Assembly (NCBI GenBank): GCA_017936615.1
Contig: JAGBFF010000052.1
Span: forward strand, 1-58,296
DNA from: Clostridia bacterium
GTDB taxonomy: Bacteria > Bacillota > Clostridia > Oscillospirales > Acutalibacteraceae
Reading direction: 5' to 3'
Length of the DNA stretch: 58,296 nt
Of the stretch, positions 53,230 to 58,296 are shown piece after piece. The notes under the pieces were generated by a model. That model had not been told where the DNA came from, searched no databases, and saw only the letters and a list, made by a program, of their open reading frames with translations. Both the position numbers and the translations under genes were made by a program. The stretch's first letter is position 1. Each line of letters begins with the position of its first letter.

Positions 53230-53478
53230 TTATTCGTTCCGATATTTTTTGCGCGTGGCGATACCGCCGCGGATGTGGCGCTGTGCCTTATTAATATCCA
53301 GAATTTGCCGCACCTCGCTGTACAGCTGCGGATTGACCGTTTGCAGACGGTCGGAAACATCTTTATGTACGGTGGATTTGGAAATATGGAACTTCTTGGC
53401 GGCGGCGCGCACGGTGGCATTGTTTTCGATGATGTACTCTCCTAAGACGGTCGCTCTTGATTCCACTTCGTTCCTCAT
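53230..53478 (-). CDS. spoIIID: Sporulation transcriptional regulator SpoIIID
   Basis: An 82-residue DNA-binding protein that in Bacillus and Clostridia adjusts mother-cell gene expression between sigma-E and sigma-K. The helix-turn-helix TVRAAAKKFHISKSTVHKDV and the following RLQTVNPQLYSEVRQIL ... HIRGGIATRKKY match SpoIIID end to end. GAGGAG precedes the ATG. A sigma-E-type promoter lies upstream at 53506-53534. This gene marks the organism as an endospore former. Confidence 0.96.
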   Translation of the reverse strand: MRNEVESRATVLGEYIIENNATVRAAAKKFHISKSTVHKDVSDRLQTVNPQLYSEVRQILDINKAQRHIRGGIATRKKYRNE

Positions 53479-53505
53479 ACGATCAACTCCTCGAAAGACT
53501 GTTTC

Positions 53506-53534
53506 ATTGTATGAATCGGAATCGGAGTTTATGC
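53506..53534 (-). promoter_or_regulatory. Sigma-E-type promoter of spoIIID
   Basis: On the minus strand GCATAAA, 14 bases, then CATACAAT. The -10 matches the sigma-E consensus CATACANT exactly. It is placed 28 bases ahead of the ATG. Confidence 0.75.
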
Positions 53535-53616
53535 GTATTCGCTTTGGAGGGGTGGTTGATACGGTACGGGATGTAAAAAATGACAGTTCTTCGGAAATTT
53601 TTGATAAAAAATCCCA

Positions 53617-53645
53617 TTGACACCCACTGCGTAAAATATTACTAT
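53617..53645 (+). promoter_or_regulatory. Sigma-A promoter of the GH20-like gene
   Basis: A perfect TTGACA and TACTAT with a 17-base spacer, within the open frame upstream of GTG 53691. Confidence 0.6.
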
Positions 53646-53690
53646 AAAGACAATAAAAAGTTGTTTTTTTGGCGCGTTAGGAGGAAGATT

Positions 53691-55592
53691 GTGTTTTTTA
53701 AGAACAAGGTCTGTGTGCTCGGTCATAAGAAGATCAGCTTTGTCGATGCGGTGATAAATTCCCACAGCACCGGATATTCGGAGTATATCGATTCGACGTT
53801 TCGGAAAATCCGTGAGCTTAGTGTCGGCGATATCCGTTGCACGTCAGTGGAGTTTGTTACCGGCTTTACACCGTCTGTGATTAAAAAGATCAGGACGTAT
53901 ACGGAATATAAGAAGAACCCCGAGGCGTTTGCGATCAGCATCGGTAAAAAAACCGTGGTTTGGGCTGCTGCTCCGGAGGGGTTCATTTATGCGGCGGTCA
54001 CGCTGCTCTCTTTGGCCGAAACCGATGAACTGGCGGAAGGATTTATCTACGACTATCCCTGCGATGATATTCGCGGGTACCGAACCTTTTTGCCGCCCAG
54101 AGACCGGTTTGACGATTTCCGCGAGATGGTCGATTTTCTGGCATATTATAAGTACAACTGCTTGATGCTGGAGGTCGGCGGCGCGATGGAATACAAGCGC
54201 CATCCCGAGATCAACGAGACCTGGGTCAAGCTGTGCGAGGACATCAATGCATATTCCGGCAGAGGCAACGAGATTCAGAGATCGTTCGGTTGGTCAAAGA
54301 ACAGCTTTCACTGCGACAATGCGGGCGGCGGCTATCTGACACAGGACGAGGTGCGCGAGCTGGTTGCGTATTGCCGTTCCCGCGGCATCGATGTCATCCC
54401 CGAATGTCCCACGTTCTCTCACTGTGACTACCTGGTGATGGCGCATCCGGAAATTGCGGAGCGGAGCAACGACCCCTATCCGGATTCGTATTGTCCCAAT
54501 CATCCGGACACCTATACCTATGTTTTTGATATTCTCGAAGAGGTGATCGAGGTTTTCCGGCCGAAAGCCATCAACATCGGTCACGACGAGGCTTACAGCG
54601 TCTCAATCTGTCCCAAGTGCAAAAACACGCCCGCCCCCAAAGGGTATGCGGACGATGTGTGGAAGATCCGCAATTTCTTGGCGGAGAAGGGCGTCCACGT
54701 GTATATGTGGGGCGAAAAGCTACTGAAGTCGTACACCAACGACGGTCACCCTGTCGGCGGTACCGGCACAAAGGGGTGGTCCCCTCGGTTGTATCCTTGC
54801 CGCGATCTTTTGCCGCGGGATATCACCTTTATGCATTGGTACTGGCCGTTTAATCCGAAATACGACGATGTGTACCACGACAGAAATATGGATGTGGTGT
54901 ACGGTAACGTGTCCGCGAAGAGCGTGCGGGAATGGGATTCCCGCAGAAAACGCGGTATTCACGGCGGCTTTGTTGGTAACTGGGGTTCCTGTGAGGAAGA
55001 ATATATGCAGCGTAATCTGCAGTATTTTGATCTGGTGACTACCGCGTATGCATTTTGGTGTGACGACTTTGAGGCGATGGGAAGCGAGGCGCAGCTGGAT
55101 ATTGCTGCTAAAGAACTGTACCGCCTGAAGAATTTGAAGATTAAGCACCCCATTACGGTCGTTCACGCAACCTCCCATAAGATTCCATTTGAATTGTTTT
55201 ATGACGGTGTGTTTATCACTGACGAGAAGTATGTTCTTGGCAATTATGAGTTGACCTATGCCGACGGTATGACCGCCTTGCTTCCCGTGAAGTACGGCAC
55301 GAATATCTCGACGGATACCTTTGAGAACTATACCACCGACAACGCGTTCCGTGAGGTTACCTACTCCACGCTGCCGCGTATGGCAAACGGCAGGTTCGTG
55401 TATGAATGCACTTACGAGAATCCCAAGCCGGGTGTGCCCGTGGTCGCGTTCCGCTATGTCCCGGTCGAGGCGATGAAGGATGTTGCGGTGGATGTTCTGG
55501 CAGTTTCCTTTACTCCTACCGTAACGGGTATTTCAAAGCAGCAAACTCGCCAAAGCAGTGGGGGAGATTTCGGGTTTAAAATTTACGATTAA
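53691..55592 (+). CDS. GH20-like beta-N-acetylhexosaminidase
   Basis: A 633-residue enzyme without a signal peptide. A GH20b-like N-terminal domain (about 30-130, ending FIYDYPCDDIRGYRTFLPP) precedes a TIM barrel. VDFLAYYKYNCLMLEVGG, YCRSRGIDVIPECPTFSH and INIGHDEAY follow; Asp299-Glu300 is the catalytic pair of family 20. It should remove terminal beta-GlcNAc or GalNAc. The C-terminal 150 residues form a beta domain. GTG 53691 is supported by TAGGAGG, and an AT-rich promoter lies inside the earlier open frame. It is convergent with a ROK-type kinase, suggesting amino-sugar use. Confidence 0.85.
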   Translation: MFFKNKVCVLGHKKISFVDAVINSHSTGYSEYIDSTFRKIRELSVGDIRCTSVEFVTGFTPSVIKKIRTYTEYKKNPEAFAISIGKKTVVWAAAPEGFIYAAVTLLSLAETDELAEGFIYDYPCDDIRGYRTFLPPRDRFDDFREMVDFLAYYKYNCLMLEVGGAMEYKRHPEINETWVKLCEDINAYSGRGNEIQRSFGWSKNSFHCDNAGGGYLTQDEVRELVAYCRSRGIDVIPECPTFSHCDYLVMAHPEIAERSNDPYPDSYCPNHPDTYTYVFDILEEVIEVFRPKAINIGHDEAYSVSICPKCKNTPAPKGYADDVWKIRNFLAEKGVHVYMWGEKLLKSYTNDGHPVGGTGTKGWSPRLYPCRDLLPRDITFMHWYWPFNPKYDDVYHDRNMDVVYGNVSAKSVREWDSRRKRGIHGGFVGNWGSCEEEYMQRNLQYFDLVTTAYAFWCDDFEAMGSEAQLDIAAKELYRLKNLKIKHPITVVHATSHKIPFELFYDGVFITDEKYVLGNYELTYADGMTALLPVKYGTNISTDTFENYTTDNAFREVTYSTLPRMANGRFVYECTYENPKPGVPVVAFRYVPVEAMKDVAVDVLAVSFTPTVTGISKQQTRQSSGGDFGFKIYD

Positions 55593-55607
55593 CGCGCAGA
55601 TGACAAG

Positions 55608-55650
55608 AAAACGAGCGTGCAACGCTGTTCAGCGTTGCACGCTCGTTTTA
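55608..55650. terminator. Bidirectional terminator
   Basis: A perfect 20-bp stem (AAAACGAGCGTGCAACGCTG) with a TT loop and T-rich ends lies between the GH20-like and ROK genes. Confidence 0.9.
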
Positions 55651-55662
55651 GTTTTTGAGGTA

Positions 55663-57048
55663 TCAGCCGATCTTCGGCAGGGATGCAGCAGCCACGGACT
55701 GACCGACGCGGCGGATCTTTTCATCCGGCAGATGCAGTTCCATAGCAGCGCACTCGGGATACTCTTCCTTCAGCACGCGGCTGGCTTCGGCGATGATGAG
55801 GTCGCCACCTTCGCCGGACATCACACGACCGAGCAGCAGCACGTCGCCGATGGCGTAGTACATCGCATAGTAGGCGAGCGTGTGACCCAGATAAGTGCCG
55901 ATGGAGCGGTAGATGTTGCGGACATTTTCGCCGCCCTTGTTCATTTCCAACTGAACGACCTTCAGTTTTTCGGCAGGAGAGAGGGTCTCATCCAACTCGA
56001 TACCGGCGCGGGGAGCCAGTTTGATGACGCTGTCCTGCGAGAAGTATTTCACACCGCAGCCCTTGTCACCGGACCATTCATCCACCATCGCGTCCTCCTG
56101 CAGATCAACGGGAGCGAATGCGAGCTCGTTGAGCCAGCCGGTGATGTTTCCGTCGCCGTCGACGTAGCCGACCGCTTCGGAGGTGCCCATGGCGATACCG
56201 AGAATGTTGTTCTTGTTCAGGCTCATTGCACCCGCCAGCGCGGTGACATCGCCGTCGTTGGCAACCTCGATCGGCACGTCGCCGATCTCGGCAGCAGCAC
56301 GCAGGTAGATATCCTTAACTTCCTTTTCGTAGCGATCCTCCGGCACCTTGATGAACAGCGACGCGACCATGGCGCGGTTGTCAACATACACGCCGGCAGA
56401 GGAGATGCCGATGGCATCCACGCGAGGCATCTTGGACGCCGCGGAGCGGAACGCCTCGACAATGCCTTGATAGTGATAGTTGGGGTCCTCGTTGGTCTTG
56501 GGGAACCAGACGACCTCCTCGGAGTAGACGGACACGCCGTCAATCACCGCAGAGACCTTGCGGTCACTGCCACCGGCATCAAAGCCGATGCGGCAGCCAT
56601 CCAAATTGCGGCCAACCGACTGCGCGGTGGATTTTTCCGCCGGCACCTCGGAGAGGGGCAGGGAAACAACCTCGAACGGGCGCTCGTAGACGCGCGCCAT
56701 GAAGGTGCTGTCGAACTCGCGGGAGCCGCCCTTGCTGTACGCAGTGGCAACGGTCTCGGCAATCGTATCGTCGCCGCAGATCATCACTTTATAGCCACCG
56801 TAGGCCCACAGCAGCATCTTGACCGTGCGGTCAACATACAGCGCATCGACCTTCTGCATCTCGGGCGTGCCGTGGATGCGGAAACGGCGCACCGCTGTCT
56901 GACCCTGGTTGCGCTCAACCGCAACAGCGATCTCCTTGCCGTTTGCTGCCGATTTTTCATAATCGCGGCAGAAAGCAGCCATCGGAATGAAGCCGGCATC
57001 CAGTACCGGCAAATTTTTTACGGAAACTTCCAGTCCATGTACGTTCAT
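55663..57048 (-). CDS. ROK-type sugar kinase-like protein with N-terminal extension
   Basis: A 461-residue ASKHA-fold protein. The first 150 residues are an unassigned domain. The kinase part starts at RIGFDAGGSDRKVSAVIDG (phosphate-1 loop, DxGGS instead of DxGGT), followed by GISSAGVYVDN, EVANDGDVTALAG (catalytic Asp in NDGD) and GIAMGTSEAVGYVDGDG. The zinc-finger Cys cluster of most ROK proteins is absent. It probably phosphorylates a hexose or amino sugar, though loss of motifs leaves a sensor role possible. The start is ATG with a GGAAAGGG upstream, and a palindromic operator overlaps its -10. Confidence 0.78.
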   Translation of the reverse strand: MNVHGLEVSVKNLPVLDAGFIPMAAFCRDYEKSAANGKEIAVAVERNQGQTAVRRFRIHGTPEMQKVDALYVDRTVKMLLWAYGGYKVMICGDDTIAETVATAYSKGGSREFDSTFMARVYERPFEVVSLPLSEVPAEKSTAQSVGRNLDGCRIGFDAGGSDRKVSAVIDGVSVYSEEVVWFPKTNEDPNYHYQGIVEAFRSAASKMPRVDAIGISSAGVYVDNRAMVASLFIKVPEDRYEKEVKDIYLRAAAEIGDVPIEVANDGDVTALAGAMSLNKNNILGIAMGTSEAVGYVDGDGNITGWLNELAFAPVDLQEDAMVDEWSGDKGCGVKYFSQDSVIKLAPRAGIELDETLSPAEKLKVVQLEMNKGGENVRNIYRSIGTYLGHTLAYYAMYYAIGDVLLLGRVMSGEGGDLIIAEASRVLKEEYPECAAMELHLPDEKIRRVGQSVAAASLPKIG

Positions 57049-57076
57049 TCTACAAAAGACACCCTTTCCTGTATGG

Positions 57077-57113
57077 TATAGTTTAACTATAACAAGTTTG
57101 AAGCGTAAAACAA
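57077..57113 (-). promoter_or_regulatory. Promoter and palindromic operator of the ROK gene
   Basis: TTGTTT (57108-57113) and TATAGT (57086-57091) on the minus strand with a 16-base spacer. The -10 lies within a perfect dyad TATAGTT-T-AACTATA (57077-57091), an attractive repressor site. Confidence 0.6.
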
Positions 57114-57224
57114 AGGCACTAACGGGTGTAAAAGTTTCAATTTTCGGTATTTTTTAGCATGGGAAAACTGTGCGGGGCATATAGATGTGTCAGAAAACCA
57201 TTGTTGAAAGGAATGACTGTTCAA

Positions 57225-58148
57225 ATGTGTGAGTATTATCCGGAGGGTATCCTGCTGAACACGCCTGCTAACCGTCGCCGGACGGAATCTGCTGCAGCGT
57301 TGGCGGAGGCGGCGATCGCAGAAGAGGTGGTGGAGGCTCGTGCCGTATTGTGTGACAATGAGCATAACCTGTACGTGGAGCTGCCGTGTATGTCGGGTAT
57401 CATTCGCCGCGAGGAGGGGGCGCTCGGTATTGCGGAGGGGACGACGCGCGATATTGCGCTGATCTCCCGCGTGAGCAAGCCGGTCAGTTTTATCGTCACG
57501 GGATTTGAATACACTCCCGAGGGCGAGCGGCGCGCAGTGTGCTCGCGGCGTGCGGCACAGGAGAAATGTCGCGATGAGTATCTGCGGCATTGCCGTCCCG
57601 GCGATGTGATCGCCGCGCGCGTGACGCGGCTCGAAAGCTTTGGTGCATTTTGCGATATTGGGTGCGGTATTCCCGCGCTGCTGCCGATCGCCAGTATCTC
57701 GGTCAGCCGCATTTCGCATCCGTCCGATCGCTTGTTCGTGGGGATGGATATTCATTGTGTCATTAGCTCGGTGGAGGGCAGCCGCATCTGCCTGTCTCAA
57801 CGCGAGCTGCTCGGCACGTGGGAGGAAAATGCTGCTCTGTTCACACAGGGAGAGACCGTTGCCGGTATCGTGCGCTCGGTGGAGGAGTACGGTGTATTTA
57901 TCGAACTGACTCCGAATCTTGCGGGACTTGCCGAGCCGCGCGAGGGGGTGCGCGTTGGGCAATATGCGGGGGTGTACATCAAAAACATTCTCGCGGAAAA
58001 GATGAAACTCAAGCTGGTGCTGATCGATGCGCAGGATTCGGTGGAACTGCCGCCGCCGCTCAAATATTTTATCACGGAGGGTCATATCGACCGTTGGCAG
58101 TATTCCCCTGACAGCTGCCACAAAATGATCGAAACGGTGTTTGGATAA
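57225..58148 (+). CDS. S1 RNA-binding domain protein
   Basis: A 307-residue protein with two or three OB-fold repeats of the S1 type: ELPCMSGIIRREE (about 50-110), PGDVIAARVTRLESFGAFCDIGCGIPALLPI (about 125-195) and GETVAGIVRSVEEYGVFIELTPNLAGLAEP (about 210-270). It resembles clostridial 30S S1-like proteins but is much shorter than S1. It probably binds RNA in translation. ATG 57225 follows AAAGGA at 12 bases; ATG 57213 overlaps that site. No clear promoter is seen in the 57114-57224 gap. Confidence 0.8.
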   Translation: MCEYYPEGILLNTPANRRRTESAAALAEAAIAEEVVEARAVLCDNEHNLYVELPCMSGIIRREEGALGIAEGTTRDIALISRVSKPVSFIVTGFEYTPEGERRAVCSRRAAQEKCRDEYLRHCRPGDVIAARVTRLESFGAFCDIGCGIPALLPIASISVSRISHPSDRLFVGMDIHCVISSVEGSRICLSQRELLGTWEENAALFTQGETVAGIVRSVEEYGVFIELTPNLAGLAEPREGVRVGQYAGVYIKNILAEKMKLKLVLIDAQDSVELPPPLKYFITEGHIDRWQYSPDSCHKMIETVFG

Positions 58149-58180
58149 GAAGAAAAGCAGAGCGAATGCTGAAGTGATAT

Positions 58181-58220
58181 AGTGATGGTAGACACAAAAA
58201 AGTGTCTACCATCACTTTTT
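58181..58220 (+). terminator. Terminator after the S1-domain gene, or mobile-element end
   Basis: A perfect 15-bp stem (AGTGATGGTAGACAC) with an A6 loop and TTTTT. It sits between the S1 gene and a probable transposase start, so it may also be part of an insertion-sequence end. Confidence 0.75.
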
Positions 58221-58251
58221 ATGTTAGAATAAAAGAAAGGAGTTGAGAAAA

Positions 58252-58296
58252 ATGGGAAGACCAAAAGGCGGAAAAAACAACAGCCACAGCAAAGAA
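58252..58296 (+). CDS. Partial gene start, probable IS transposase
   Basis: The last 45 bases encode MGRPKGGKNNSHSKE after an AAAGGAG site. MGRPKGxKN plus SKE is a frequent opening of IS3-family OrfA-type helix-turn-helix transposase proteins. The window ends here, so the family is a guess from 15 residues. Confidence 0.4.
   Translation, partial: MGRPKGGKNNSHSKE

Noticed and set aside
55558..57081. A 507-codon open frame on the plus strand over the ROK gene
   Set aside because: It is the antisense of a recognised kinase gene, has no family motif and no ribosome site. Codon bias in the real gene leaves the opposite frame open.

Overview
The window reads as a chromosomal segment of a spore-forming Clostridia bacterium, probably a gut-type Oscillospirales/Ruminococcaceae relative. 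The reasons are a SpoIIID regulator with a sigma-E-like promoter, a SpoIIQ-like peptidase, RNase J, the Firmicutes gene order gdpP-rplI-dnaB, AGGAGG-type ribosome binding sites, frequent GTG starts, and sugar genes for host or plant glycans (FucI, GH43, GH20). About 48 complete protein genes, one tRNA and one partial gene at the right edge are supported. No stretch without a gene exceeds 300 bases. No rRNA or CRISPR array was seen.

Layout. 1-10 kb: an M23/G5 peptidase, a TraB-like lipoprotein, a Na/phosphate symporter, an ion permease, an NlpC-like DUF11 lipoprotein, a creatininase-family enzyme and a GH43 enzyme, mostly single genes with their own sigma-A promoters and strong terminators. 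10-12.8 kb: an AT-richer accessory patch holding a cation efflux gene divergent from a TetR regulator, a train of tiny hairpins, an unrecognised gene and tRNA-Leu(UAG). 12.9-18.3 kb: an operon of a GHL10 lipoprotein, a 1033-residue GHL10-amidase fusion and biotin ligase. 18.3-21.1 kb: an AraC regulator divergent from L-fucose isomerase. 21.1-31.5 kb: rnhA opposite a seven-gene housekeeping operon, rnj-gdpP-rplI-dnaB-tilS-hpt-ftsH. 31.5-35.8 kb: pyk plus a Pit phosphate transporter, the SpoIIQ-like gene and an SDR enzyme. 36-42.5 kb: rlmB with a degenerate P-type ATPase-like membrane protein, an EF-G-like GTPase, and efp with an acidic cysteine-rich protein. 42.6-45.9 kb: a minus-strand operon of HD protein, rlmCD-type methyltransferase, serine hydrolase and GNAT. 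46-53.2 kb: a seven-gene operon of DUF368 lipid-carrier translocase, murD, two M42 peptidases, GNAT, a PLP enzyme and an acyltransferase. 53.2-58.3 kb: spoIIID, a GH20-like hexosaminidase, a ROK-type kinase, an S1-domain protein and the first codons of a probable IS transposase.

Themes. Envelope construction and remodelling recur: two M23 peptidases, an amidase, GHL10 proteins, an NlpC-like protein, MurD and an undecaprenyl-phosphate translocase. Several of the exported proteins carry long Thr-rich linkers. The least explained items are the P-type ATPase-like protein lacking all catalytic signatures, the GHL10-amidase fusion, the EF-G-like factor with Ser at the catalytic His position, and the mini-hairpin train at 11.7 kb.
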